From: Sporosarcina jiandibaonis
Lineage (GTDB): Bacteria; Bacillota; Bacilli; Bacillales_A; Planococcaceae
Direction of reading: 5' to 3'
Assembly (NCBI RefSeq): GCF_013184495.1
Contig: NZ_JAAOIY010000004.1
Coordinates: 248,001 to 312,000, forward strand
DNA: 64,000 nucleotides
The notes beneath the pieces are model-generated. The model was not told the origin of the DNA and made no database searches. It saw only the letters and a program-made list of their open reading frames with translations. A program made the position numbers and the translations under genes. Shown piece after piece: positions 8,928 to 17,273 of the stretch; positions within the stretch are counted from its first letter, which is position 1; every line of letters begins with the position of its first letter.

Positions 8928-10177
8928 TGGAAAAGTATTTCTATTTAAATGATCAAGGAATTAAAAAAGACATTGAAACACTTTCGAAAATGATAGATGA
9001 AAAAGTTGATGGCTATACTAGAAGACCCTTTACAAAGTGGTATGAACAAAGCAGAAAATGGTTAGCAAATGAGATGGAAAAATGCGGGCTCGAAGTCCAA
9101 ATTGATGCCTCATCAAATCTTATAGGTAAGATTGAAGGGAAAAATAAAGATTTACCACCCTTGATGATTGGGTCTCACACGGATACGGTAGCCGGAGGTG
9201 GTAGATTTGATGGGATTATTGGCGTCTTGGCAGGCTTAGAAATTGCTAGGCAATTAAAAGAGAAAAATATAATTTTAAATCATACATTGCTAATTGTGGA
9301 TTTTACAGCCGAGGAACCTAGCGAGTTTGGCATCTCAACTCTTGGTAGTAGGGGAATGGTCGATAATTTGCCTGTTGAAATGTTAAAAAGAAAAGATCCG
9401 AATGGCTTAGAACTTTATGATGCAATAATAGGTGCTGGAGGCAGACCTGAAGAAATTTCTGAAACAGCATTGCGAAACGGTGATATATCCTTGTATTTAG
9501 AATTACATATTGAACAAGGACCAGTATTGGAACAAACAAGTAATGATTTAGGCATCGTTACTGGGATTGTAGGCATTCAACGCTACCGTATCGAGGTGAA
9601 AGGACAGCCAAATCATGCCGGAACAACACCGATGAATATGCGTTTTGATGCATTAACAGCGGCTTCTGAATTAATCCTCGCAATTGAAAAAATTGCAAAT
9701 CTTTCATATGAGGAGCAAGTAGTCGGTACAGTAGGAAGATTGTTTAATGAACCGAATGGATCAAATGTTATCCCAGGTAAAGTTATTTTCGATGTAGAAT
9801 TACGTTCACTAAGTATAAATGCAATGAAAAAAATGTTTGGACTAATAATGGAAAAAACTCGGGTGGTGGAAAATGATAGGAGAGTTTCATTTTCTATAGA
9901 TAAACTATCTCACTCGGAGCCAATTCTTATTGAAAAAGAAATAATAAAAGGAATCGAGGGTGTCTGTAATAAAGTTGGTAAGACTATTCGATTACCAAGT
10001 GGTGCCGGGCACGATGCAAATCAAATTGCCAGAATTGCGCCGATAGGTATGATTTTTATCCCTAGTAAAGATGGTAAAAGTCATTGTCCTGAAGAATGGT
10101 CTGAATATAATCAAGTTGCAATAGGCGTCGTTGCACTTGGGAATGCACTTTTGTACTTTGACGAGAAATTTTTATGA
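8927..10177 (+). CDS. M20 Zn-dependent N-carbamoyl-L-amino acid / allantoate amidohydrolase
   Basis: A 416-residue M20 peptidase-family enzyme of the beta-ureidopropionase/N-carbamoyl amino acid hydrolase/allantoate amidohydrolase subgroup. Signature segments: GSHTDTVAGGGRFDG (first metal ligands), DFTAEEPSEFG, ELHIEQGPVLE, and SGAGHDANQIA near the C terminus. The start overlaps the hydantoinase stop (TAATG), a sign of translational coupling. The pair forms the classic two-step route from a cyclic ureide via an N-carbamoyl compound to an amino acid, with release of ammonia and CO2. A second member of this subgroup lies at 21112. Confidence 0.9.
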   Translation: MEKYFYLNDQGIKKDIETLSKMIDEKVDGYTRRPFTKWYEQSRKWLANEMEKCGLEVQIDASSNLIGKIEGKNKDLPPLMIGSHTDTVAGGGRFDGIIGVLAGLEIARQLKEKNIILNHTLLIVDFTAEEPSEFGISTLGSRGMVDNLPVEMLKRKDPNGLELYDAIIGAGGRPEEISETALRNGDISLYLELHIEQGPVLEQTSNDLGIVTGIVGIQRYRIEVKGQPNHAGTTPMNMRFDALTAASELILAIEKIANLSYEEQVVGTVGRLFNEPNGSNVIPGKVIFDVELRSLSINAMKKMFGLIMEKTRVVENDRRVSFSIDKLSHSEPILIEKEIIKGIEGVCNKVGKTIRLPSGAGHDANQIARIAPIGMIFIPSKDGKSHCPEEWSEYNQVAIGVVALGNALLYFDEKFL

Positions 10178-10287
10178 AATAAAATACTTCGGCAAATGTA
10201 TAGTTCAATTGGGTGCACGCCAAATAATTGGTGATTCATGAATCATTTGGTGTGCATCTAGGAGAGAACTTAAAGGAGCAAAAATCA

Positions 10288-11457
10288 ATGGAAAACACTT
10301 CACAAAAATTAGAAGCTGAATACAAAAACAATCTAATTATTAGGCTCCTACCTGGACTTATCCTTTGCTTTATTGTGGTTTTTCTTGGTATTTATGGGGC
10401 AGATCAACTCGGATTTATAATTGTGAAACTTAACCTTTTACCAGCGGGAAGTGCAAGCCCTTTATCTGGTATATTTGTTGCTATCTTAATAGGAATTATT
10501 ATTCGGAACACCATTGGATTACATAGCATATTCATCGAGGGGGTGGGGTTTTCCGTTAAGTATGCCTTGCGTGCGGGAATCATTTTACTTGGTTTACGCC
10601 TTAGCCTGACTGAAGCATTAAAACTAGGAGTTTGGGGGCTTCCGCTTATAATTTCCTGTATTTCATGTGGACTAGTTGTAACACTTTTTTTTACGAAAAA
10701 AATGAAGCAATCAAATCGCCTCGGAACATTAATAGCCTGTGGAACAGGAATTTGTGGTGTAACAGCTATTATGGCGACTGCGCCTGTTGTTAAGGCTGAG
10801 GAAAATGAAATATCTTATGCGGTTGCAAATATTACTATATTTGGATTAATTGGCATGCTTTTTTACCCATATTTAGCACATCTGTTTTTTTTGAATGACC
10901 CGATTAAAGCGGGATTGTTTCTAGGAACTGCTATCCATGATACTGCCCAAGTAACGGGGGCTGCGCTAATTTATAATCAAATGTATGATATAGAAAAAGT
11001 CGTAGATGTGGCAACAATTACAAAGTTAACAAGAAATCTATTTATCATAGCTGTTATTCCACTTGTTTCATACCTCTTTTTTAAAAGTGTGGATAAACAA
11101 GAATCTGGAGAGGAATACAAATTACCTAAATGGTATAAGTTAGTACCATTGTTCGTAATTGGATTTTTATTATTCGCGTTAACTAGAACAATTGGTGATT
11201 TGACCTTAGAGAAAACCGGATCAGCCTTTGGTATCTTTAATCCATCTACATGGGAACAATTTTATAACTTTTGGAGCTCTTTTGGATCGAAATACATGTT
11301 AGGGTTGGCAATGGCGGGGGTTGGGTTATCCACTAACTTCAAGATTTTCAAGGGACTTGGAATAAAACCTTTCTATATTGGGTTAATTGCTGCCTTTTCA
11401 GTTGGGACGGTTAGTCTAATAATAGTTTCATTATTCGGTCATTTAATAGTGATTTAA
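10288..11457 (+). CDS. YeiH-family putative sulfate exporter
   Basis: A 389-residue membrane protein of the YeiH/UPF0324 family, annotated in many genomes as a putative sulfate exporter. Roughly ten hydrophobic helices and the conserved IACGTGICGVTAIMATAP and GTAIHDTAQVTGA segments are present. The start is set at 10288, with AAGGAG at 10273-10278, and not at the upstream GTG at 10228. It is the last gene of cluster A. If the exporter really handles oxidised sulfur, its presence here hints that the ring compound being broken down contains sulfur, as ergothioneine does. That link is inference; the family function is weakly established. Confidence 0.85.
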   Translation: MENTSQKLEAEYKNNLIIRLLPGLILCFIVVFLGIYGADQLGFIIVKLNLLPAGSASPLSGIFVAILIGIIIRNTIGLHSIFIEGVGFSVKYALRAGIILLGLRLSLTEALKLGVWGLPLIISCISCGLVVTLFFTKKMKQSNRLGTLIACGTGICGVTAIMATAPVVKAEENEISYAVANITIFGLIGMLFYPYLAHLFFLNDPIKAGLFLGTAIHDTAQVTGAALIYNQMYDIEKVVDVATITKLTRNLFIIAVIPLVSYLFFKSVDKQESGEEYKLPKWYKLVPLFVIGFLLFALTRTIGDLTLEKTGSAFGIFNPSTWEQFYNFWSSFGSKYMLGLAMAGVGLSTNFKIFKGLGIKPFYIGLIAAFSVGTVSLIIVSLFGHLIVI

Positions 11458-11462
11458 CAGTG

Positions 11463-11540
11463 AACGCTTTGTCGATGTCTTCTAAATTTTTTATCCAAAC
11501 TCAGAAATTGTTATTCTTGCAGTTCACATAAGTACCTTCC
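11463..11540. repeat. Degenerate right half of the window's palindromic repeat
   Basis: Immediately after the exporter stop codon, ACGCTTTGTCGATGTC followed by TTTTTTATCCAAAC and, further on, CAGTTCACATAAGTACCTT matches the right arm of the repeat at 57757 with scattered changes. The left arm is missing; it may have been lost into the gene end. Confidence 0.5.
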
Positions 11541-11625
11541 ACAAAGGTAAAAAGGGGAGGCTGATTATATACAAGTGCGTCGATATCTCCCGAAGTGCGA
11601 GCTAGTGCAATGTAATTGTACAGGT
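11541..11625. repeat. Second degenerate repeat copy
   Basis: The stretch AAAAAGGGGAGGCTGATTAT, then ACAAGTGCGTCGATATCTCC and a later TAATTGTACAG, aligns to the central hairpin and right arm of the repeats at 38443 and 44798. The left stem is decayed, so the hairpin is largely broken. Confidence 0.45.
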
Positions 11626-12040
11626 CTTGCACTTTTTTAGTGCTTAAAATAGCAAATTGCAAATACGGTTAAGACAAAAATGGTATCGACATATGTCCAT
11701 GCACAAGTATTGACTTAGATGTGTGGCAGAGTTGAAAAGGTTATAGAATCAAGTTCGGCGAACCCATGAAATACGTGAAGCGGGTGTTGATAGATTAAAA
11801 AGTAAAAATTGTTCTAACCGCGCAAGATTCTATTAGGTTTCTGAATTTTAGAAAGAAACCTCTCCGAAAATCCCCTGTATTTTTAGACTTAGGTGCGACA
11901 ATTCTCTGTATATTCTAATGGAATATTCATGCTATCTAAATAATTTAACTACAAAAAAATAAATACTAGGCTATCTTAATCCTAACTTCCCGTTCGACTA
12001 TGGAATAGACCTATCTAACTGTTATGAATTTATTTATTAT
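11626..12040. other. Non-coding or decayed stretch between the exporter and the LacI gene
   Basis: No supported gene. Short open stretches in several frames are interrupted by stops. A small hairpin (GGTTTCT with AGAAAGAAACC around 11838-11861) is present. It may be the remains of a lost mobile element, but nothing can be named. Confidence 0.4.
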
Positions 12041-12046
12041 TTGCCA

Positions 12047-12093
12047 TTGACTAAAATTATTAAATTATGATAACATACTAAGTAATCGGTTAC
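12047..12093 (+). promoter_or_regulatory. Promoter and operator 1 for the LacI-type regulator
   Basis: TTGACT at 12047 and AT-rich -10 candidates (TATGAT at 12066 or TAACAT at 12071) precede GTAATCGGTTAC at 12082-12093. That 12-mer is a near-perfect palindrome of the LacI/GalR operator type, placed where it would block transcription start. The exact -10 is uncertain. Confidence 0.6.
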
Positions 12094-12138
12094 ATCGTTG
12101 TGTATACAGGATTTAATCGATTGTTATGCATAATAAAT

Positions 12139-12150
12139 GTAAGCGGTTAC
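12139..12150. promoter_or_regulatory. Operator 2, LacI-type palindrome
   Basis: GTAAGCGGTTAC differs from operator 1 at a single position and lies 57 bases downstream of it, just before the ribosome-binding site. Two matching sites on the same promoter region suggest autoregulation, possibly with cooperative binding. Confidence 0.65.
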
Positions 12151-12162
12151 GGAGGTTTTCTA

Positions 12163-13152
12163 ATGATAACAATGAGAGATGTGGCTAAAAAAGCTGGGGT
12201 CTCCGTTGCGACTGTTTCCCGAGTGTTAAATAACAAAAGTGTAAAATTGAAAACAGTTGAACATGTCGAAAAGGTTATGAAAGAGCTTAACTATCACCCT
12301 AATCAGATTGCACGTAGTTTGTCAAAGAAGAATACAAAAACAATAGCTCTAATCATTCCATCTATAAACAACCCATTTTTTCCTGAATTAGCAAGTGCGA
12401 TAGAAAATATCGCTCATGCCTTTGGTTATAAAGTGTTTTTATTTAACACTGATAGTAGTAAAGAGAAGCTTACGAATTATATTGATTCCTTAGGAAGCAG
12501 TTTTGTGGATGGAGTTATAATGGATTCCCATATGCTAGAGGAAGAAGATTTAGATAAATTAACTCAAATGGAAATTCCCATTGTTAAAATTGATCGGTCG
12601 AATTTCAAAGATGAGTTTACGAGTATTTCCGTTAATAATAAATTAGGTGGTCAAGTTGCAACAAAGCATTTATTAGATGTAGGTTGTAAAAGAATTGGAC
12701 ATTTGAAAGGAACTGATGAAGAAATAACAGCCATCCATAGATTGTGGGGGTATCGATCTGTTTTAAAGGAATTTGATTGGTTTGATCAAAGTTGGATTGC
12801 TCCTGGTAATTATAGTGTTGAAGGCGGATATCTCGGTATGAAGGAGTTGTTAATTCGAAAGCCAGAGATTGATGGAGTATTTGCGGCAAATGATTTATCT
12901 GCTATTGGAGCAATGAAGGCAATCTATGAATGGAATCGAAAAGTTCCAGATGAAATTGCCATAGTAGGGTTTGACGGTATTAGTATGGCTCGTTATATGG
13001 TTCCCTCATTAACAACGATAGAACAACCAATTTCTAAAATGGGTGAATTAGCAATGAAAGAGTTGATTCAATTGATTGAAAACCCTGGTAAGAAAATAGA
13101 GAGTTTTGAATTGGATATTCGGCTCAGGTTACAAGAATCAACATTACGATAA
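12163..13152 (+). CDS. LacI-family transcriptional regulator
   Basis: A 329-residue LacI/GalR repressor. The start is set at 12163, 7 bases after GGAGG, giving MITMRDVAKKAGVSVATVSR, a textbook LacI helix-turn-helix with the hinge helix NQIARSLSKK. The C-terminal part is a periplasmic-binding-protein-like sensor with the usual DGVFAANDLSAIGAMKA and AIVGFDG segments. It leads a ribose-type ABC importer, ribokinase and two M20 hydrolases, so it probably represses them until a sugar or glycoside binds. Two matching palindromes lie in front of its own gene. Confidence 0.93.
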   Translation: MITMRDVAKKAGVSVATVSRVLNNKSVKLKTVEHVEKVMKELNYHPNQIARSLSKKNTKTIALIIPSINNPFFPELASAIENIAHAFGYKVFLFNTDSSKEKLTNYIDSLGSSFVDGVIMDSHMLEEEDLDKLTQMEIPIVKIDRSNFKDEFTSISVNNKLGGQVATKHLLDVGCKRIGHLKGTDEEITAIHRLWGYRSVLKEFDWFDQSWIAPGNYSVEGGYLGMKELLIRKPEIDGVFAANDLSAIGAMKAIYEWNRKVPDEIAIVGFDGISMARYMVPSLTTIEQPISKMGELAMKELIQLIENPGKKIESFELDIRLRLQESTLR

Positions 13153-13296
13153 ATTGTTACTCGCTGTGAATGTTGTATTGAATTTATAAAAATTAAACAT
13201 ACATAAAGGGGGTGTTTAAAACTGAAAGGTACAAGTGAAAATTAGCAATTAGAATCGTGATATTGTGTGAATACATTTAAACGGGAGGTCAGAATA

Positions 13297-14328
13297 TTGA
13301 AAATGAAAATCAAACAAAAAAGCATTTCATTTATAGGGTTATTGTTGGTGGTGTTGCTCTTGTTTACTGGTTGTTCCAACGGTGAGGGTACCGCAAACAA
13401 AGGTAAAGATGGGGATAAAACAAAAATTGCTTTTATTCCGATGTTGATTGGCATTCCATATTTTAGTGCTATGGAAGAAGGGGGGAAAAAGGCTGCAGAG
13501 GATTTAGGAGTTGAATTCATTTATTCTGGTCCAACAACTTCTAGTGCGCCGGAACAATCGAAAATTATGGATAGTTTAATTCGTCAAAAAGTTGATGCGG
13601 TTTCCGTGGCAGTTATTGATAGTTCATCAATTAACCCAATTATTAAAAAGGCAAAATCGGCTGGAATTAAAACATATACAGCGGATAGTGATAGTCCCGA
13701 TAGTGAACGCGATCTTTTTGTGGCACAAGCACTTGATGAGGATCTCGGTTATACACTAATGGATCGCCTTGCTGCGCAAATAGATGAGAAAGGTAAAATA
13801 GGTATTGTTTCAGGAGAATCAACCGCAACAAATCTAAACTCGTGGATTGATTACATGGAAAAAAGAATTGATGAAAAATACCCAGACATTGAAATTGTAG
13901 ATATACGATACACACCGGGCGGAAGTAGTGAAGCGGCCTTAACCCAATCTCAAGAATTAATGACAAAACACCAAGACTTAAAAGGAATTGTTGCAGTATC
14001 ATCTTCAACGATCCCAGGTGTAGCTCAAGCAGTTCAACAAGCAGGCAAAGCAGGAGAAGTAGCTGTCATTGGATATGGTTCGCCGGCTACTGTAAAACCA
14101 TTTATTGAAAGTGGCGTTATGAAAGAATCAATTTTATGGGATGCATATGAACTGGGGTATTTAACAGTTTGGGCTGGTAAGCAAATGGTTGATGGAAAAG
14201 AGTTTAGTGAAGAAAATGACGTTCCCGGCGTCAAAGACAAAGTTAAGTATTTAAAAGACGAGAAAATTCTACTATTGGGACCACCACTTATCATTGATAA
14301 AGATAATGTTGGAGACTTTGATTTTTAA
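13297..14328 (+). CDS. Ribose-type sugar ABC transporter substrate-binding lipoprotein
   Basis: Periplasmic-binding-protein family 1 solute binder of the RbsB/LsrB type. A signal peptide ends in the lipobox LFTGC, so it is membrane anchored. TTG at 13297 is preferred as start because GGGAGG at 13283-13288 is 8 bases away; the ORF extends back to GTG 13267 and an ATG lies at 13303. The sequence has the usual SLIRQKVDAVSVAVIDSS segment. It leads the importer operon (ATPase at 14423, permeases at 17274 and 18291). The ligand is probably a pentose or pentoside, judged from the neighbouring ribokinase, but this is inference. Confidence 0.9.
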   Translation: MKMKIKQKSISFIGLLLVVLLLFTGCSNGEGTANKGKDGDKTKIAFIPMLIGIPYFSAMEEGGKKAAEDLGVEFIYSGPTTSSAPEQSKIMDSLIRQKVDAVSVAVIDSSSINPIIKKAKSAGIKTYTADSDSPDSERDLFVAQALDEDLGYTLMDRLAAQIDEKGKIGIVSGESTATNLNSWIDYMEKRIDEKYPDIEIVDIRYTPGGSSEAALTQSQELMTKHQDLKGIVAVSSSTIPGVAQAVQQAGKAGEVAVIGYGSPATVKPFIESGVMKESILWDAYELGYLTVWAGKQMVDGKEFSEENDVPGVKDKVKYLKDEKILLLGPPLIIDKDNVGDFDF

Positions 14329-14342
14329 ACTAAACTAGTAAC

Positions 14343-14390
14343 TTGTCTAACTCATAATGTGATGGAAGATTTGCAGAGTGAGTTAGACAA
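14343..14390 (+). other. Intercistronic hairpin between binding protein and ATPase genes
   Basis: A perfect 12-bp stem, TTGTCTAACTCA at 14343-14354 with its complement at 14379-14390, has a 24-base loop and no T-run. It looks like an mRNA 3'-end stabiliser that favours high expression of the binding protein over the downstream genes. Confidence 0.65.
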
Positions 14391-14422
14391 ATAATAAAGA
14401 AGGTAACATTGGAGGTGCTTAC

Positions 14423-15928
14423 ATGACAGGTGAAGTACTATTTACGCTTAATGGGGTCAGTAAGTCATTTGGTGGAATAAAAGCATTACAAAACGTAAAT
14501 ATGAAAGTTAACAAAGGTGAAGTATTAAGTATAATCGGTGAAAATGGTGCTGGTAAGTCGACTTTGATGAAAATAATTGCGGGTGCCTTACAATCCGATA
14601 CTGGAAAGATAGAATTCGAAGGTAATGAAGTGAAAATTAATAATACTCAAGATGCTATTGACATTGGTATTTCAATTGTTTATCAAGAACCCAATGTATT
14701 TGCGGAACTATCCGTATTGGAGAATTTATTTATCGGTGAAGAAGTTAAGACGAAATTCGGCAGCATTGATTGGCCAGAGATGTATAGACAAGCAGCCGAA
14801 GCACTGGAACTGGTTGATCTACCTACTTATACACTTAATGAGATGATGGGTGATTTATCAATTGGAAATCAACAATTAGTCTTAATTGCTCGAGGATTAC
14901 ATCGACAATCAAAACTACTTATATTAGACGAACCGACCTCAATATTGAGTCAAGCTGAGTCAGAGAAGTTATTCGCATTGATTGCTGAACTTAAAGAAAA
15001 TGGAGTTAGTATTTTATATATTAGCCACCGTATTCCAGAAATTTTGCGAATTTCTGACCAAATGATTGTACTTAGAGATGGTAAGGTAACTGAAACGTTT
15101 TCGGCAAACGAAGCAACTGAGAATAGAATCATTACTGCAATGAGTGGAAGAGAGATTAACTCTGATATTTATAGACTTAGAGACTATTATGATGAAAAAC
15201 CGATTATTAAAGTAAACAATTTAAGTAAATCCAAAATGTTTCACGACATTTCTTTTTCGATAAAACCTGGGGAAATTCTTGGTGTCTATGGGCTTGTTGG
15301 TTCAGGACGTTCGGAAGTTGCTAGAACGCTGTTCGGAGAATTGGCAATGGATAGCGGTAATATTGAATTCGAAGGGAAAAAACTAACTAAACATTCCACC
15401 AACAACGCAGTCCGAAAAGGGATTTACTACGTTCCAGAGGATCGTGGCACTCAAGGAAACTTTTCTTTACATTCTATAAAATACAATTTAAGTGCAGCAT
15501 TTCTCCCGACAATGTCCAATAAATTTGGGGTTCTTAATCTGAATGATGAAAAAAAAATTATTCAAAAAAATGTTGAAAAGTATAGTATTAAAACAAAAAA
15601 TATGGAAGATTTAATCATTAGTTTGAGTGGAGGAAATCAACAAAAGGTTCTTCTTTCTCGTTGGTTAATTAATACCCCTAGAGTATTAATTTTAGATGAA
15701 CCAACACGTGGTATCGATATTGGAACTAAAACTGAAATTCATGAATTAATTCTTACTTTAGCGGAAAGTGGTGTGGCAGTTTTATTGATTTCCTCAGATT
15801 TACCAGAGGTTATGCGTTTATCAGATCGAATTATGACGTTTCATAAAGGAAGAATCACTGGTTTTACCAATCGTGAGAATATGACAGAAGATGGTGTACT
15901 TAGAAAGGCTTTGGGTTTAATTTCATAA
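14423..15928 (+). CDS. Ribose-type sugar ABC transporter ATP-binding protein (double ATPase)
   Basis: A 501-residue RbsA-type protein with two fused nucleotide-binding domains. The first has Walker A GENGAGKST (about residues 40-48) and Walker B LLILDEPTS. In the second the Walker A is degenerate (GLVGSGRSE), as is usual for this family, with signature LSGGNQQKV and Walker B VLILDEPTRG. In the first domain the signature is also modified (LSIGNQQLV), also usual for RbsA. It energises uptake through the two permeases downstream. An M20 hydrolase gene is inserted between the ATPase and the permeases, which ties that enzyme to the imported substrate. Confidence 0.94.
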   Translation: MTGEVLFTLNGVSKSFGGIKALQNVNMKVNKGEVLSIIGENGAGKSTLMKIIAGALQSDTGKIEFEGNEVKINNTQDAIDIGISIVYQEPNVFAELSVLENLFIGEEVKTKFGSIDWPEMYRQAAEALELVDLPTYTLNEMMGDLSIGNQQLVLIARGLHRQSKLLILDEPTSILSQAESEKLFALIAELKENGVSILYISHRIPEILRISDQMIVLRDGKVTETFSANEATENRIITAMSGREINSDIYRLRDYYDEKPIIKVNNLSKSKMFHDISFSIKPGEILGVYGLVGSGRSEVARTLFGELAMDSGNIEFEGKKLTKHSTNNAVRKGIYYVPEDRGTQGNFSLHSIKYNLSAAFLPTMSNKFGVLNLNDEKKIIQKNVEKYSIKTKNMEDLIISLSGGNQQKVLLSRWLINTPRVLILDEPTRGIDIGTKTEIHELILTLAESGVAVLLISSDLPEVMRLSDRIMTFHKGRITGFTNRENMTEDGVLRKALGLIS

Positions 15929-15956
15929 AGTAGATAAATTAAACGGAGGTAAAATA

Positions 15957-17267
15957 ATGAAACAAATAAATAAGGTGACAACTTGGATTGATGAAAATGA
16001 AACAGAAGTAATTGGTTTTCTTCAAGATATTATTAGAATCCCAAGTGTAAATCCATGGTTTGAAGATGAAAAATACCCAATGAAAGAGAAGGAAGTTCAA
16101 CTATTTATTGAAGATTACTTGAAAAAAATGGGGTTTGAAACTGATTTGTGGGAACCTGTCGCGGATGAGTTGGCCCAATATGAAGGAAGGGCAGGTTACT
16201 ATGCGGGTAGAGATTTTACGGATCGCCCAAATCTATATGGTGAATTAAAAGGGAATGGCTCCGGAAAATCAATCTTATTAGCTGGTCATATTGATGTTGT
16301 GAAGCCGGGTAGCGAGTGGACAGTTGATCCTTTTGGTGGGGAACTTATTGACGGAAAAATATATGGACGCGGTACAACAGATATGAAGGGCGGCGTAGCC
16401 GCAATGATAATGGCGGTAAAGGCGATATTAGCCAGTGGAGTCAAACTTTCGGGAACGATTAAAGTCGGAACACTAGCGGATGAAGAAGCAGGTGGAATGG
16501 GGACATTAGCATTTGTGGATAAAGGATATCGAGCGGATGCATGTATAATGACTGAGCCATCTTCACTATCGGTTATGCCGATGTGTCGTGGAATTTTATG
16601 GGGGAAATTAATAATTGAAGGTAGAAGTGGACATATCGAAATGCCACAAGGAGATTGGCGTACAGGAGGTGCGGTGGATGCAATTGAGAAAGCTAGACTT
16701 TACTTGGAACATTTCCGCCATTTAAATAAAGATTGGGAAGTTCGAAAAACGCATCCATTATTACCGATTCCTTGTCAATTGCATGTTGCTCAAATCAATG
16801 CTGGTGAATACCCAACAGCCTTTGCCAATCAGGCTGAAATAGTCTTTAATGCACAATATTTACCATCAGAAAGAGATGAATTATTGATGGGTGGAAACGT
16901 AAAGAAAGAAATCGAAGAACTCATTAATGCAGTTGCAAAAACAGACCCTTGGTTGAAAGAAAATCCGCCAGAAGTAGAATGGCTTATAGATGCAGACTGT
17001 GCTGAAATCAGTCCCGATCATGAATTTGTTCAAGTGTTTAGCAACACATTGGAGAGTATCGGTGAGCCAGTTACAGTAGAAGGCATGAGTTCCCATACTG
17101 ATATGGGGTGGTTTATCAATGTAGGAATACCAACAGTTAATTTTGGACCCGGAGAACCACGAATTGCCCACCAAAGTGATGAATATGTGACAAGTGATGA
17201 ATTAATACGATCAACAAAAGCGATTGCTGCCACAATATTGAATTGGTGCGGAACTGAAAAGGAGTGA
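15957..17267 (+). CDS. M20 family ArgE/DapE-type deacylase
   Basis: A 436-residue zinc amidohydrolase of the ArgE/DapE/ACY1 group. Metal ligands are visible in LAGHIDVVKPG, GRGTTDMKGG, LADEEAGGMG and the C-terminal IAHQSDEY; the catalytic Asp/Glu pair is present. Such enzymes cleave N-acyl groups from amino acids or amino sugars. It lies between the ATPase and permease genes of the importer, so the imported molecule or its breakdown product is probably an N-acyl or amide-linked compound. GGAGG lies just upstream of the ATG. The exact substrate is unknown. Confidence 0.88.
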   Translation: MKQINKVTTWIDENETEVIGFLQDIIRIPSVNPWFEDEKYPMKEKEVQLFIEDYLKKMGFETDLWEPVADELAQYEGRAGYYAGRDFTDRPNLYGELKGNGSGKSILLAGHIDVVKPGSEWTVDPFGGELIDGKIYGRGTTDMKGGVAAMIMAVKAILASGVKLSGTIKVGTLADEEAGGMGTLAFVDKGYRADACIMTEPSSLSVMPMCRGILWGKLIIEGRSGHIEMPQGDWRTGGAVDAIEKARLYLEHFRHLNKDWEVRKTHPLLPIPCQLHVAQINAGEYPTAFANQAEIVFNAQYLPSERDELLMGGNVKKEIEELINAVAKTDPWLKENPPEVEWLIDADCAEISPDHEFVQVFSNTLESIGEPVTVEGMSSHTDMGWFINVGIPTVNFGPGEPRIAHQSDEYVTSDELIRSTKAIAATILNWCGTEKE

Positions 17268-17273
17268 GGTCAA

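Noticed and set aside
11626..12040. Transposase or intron remnant
   Set aside because: Short open stretches exist in several frames but none gave a recognisable motif.
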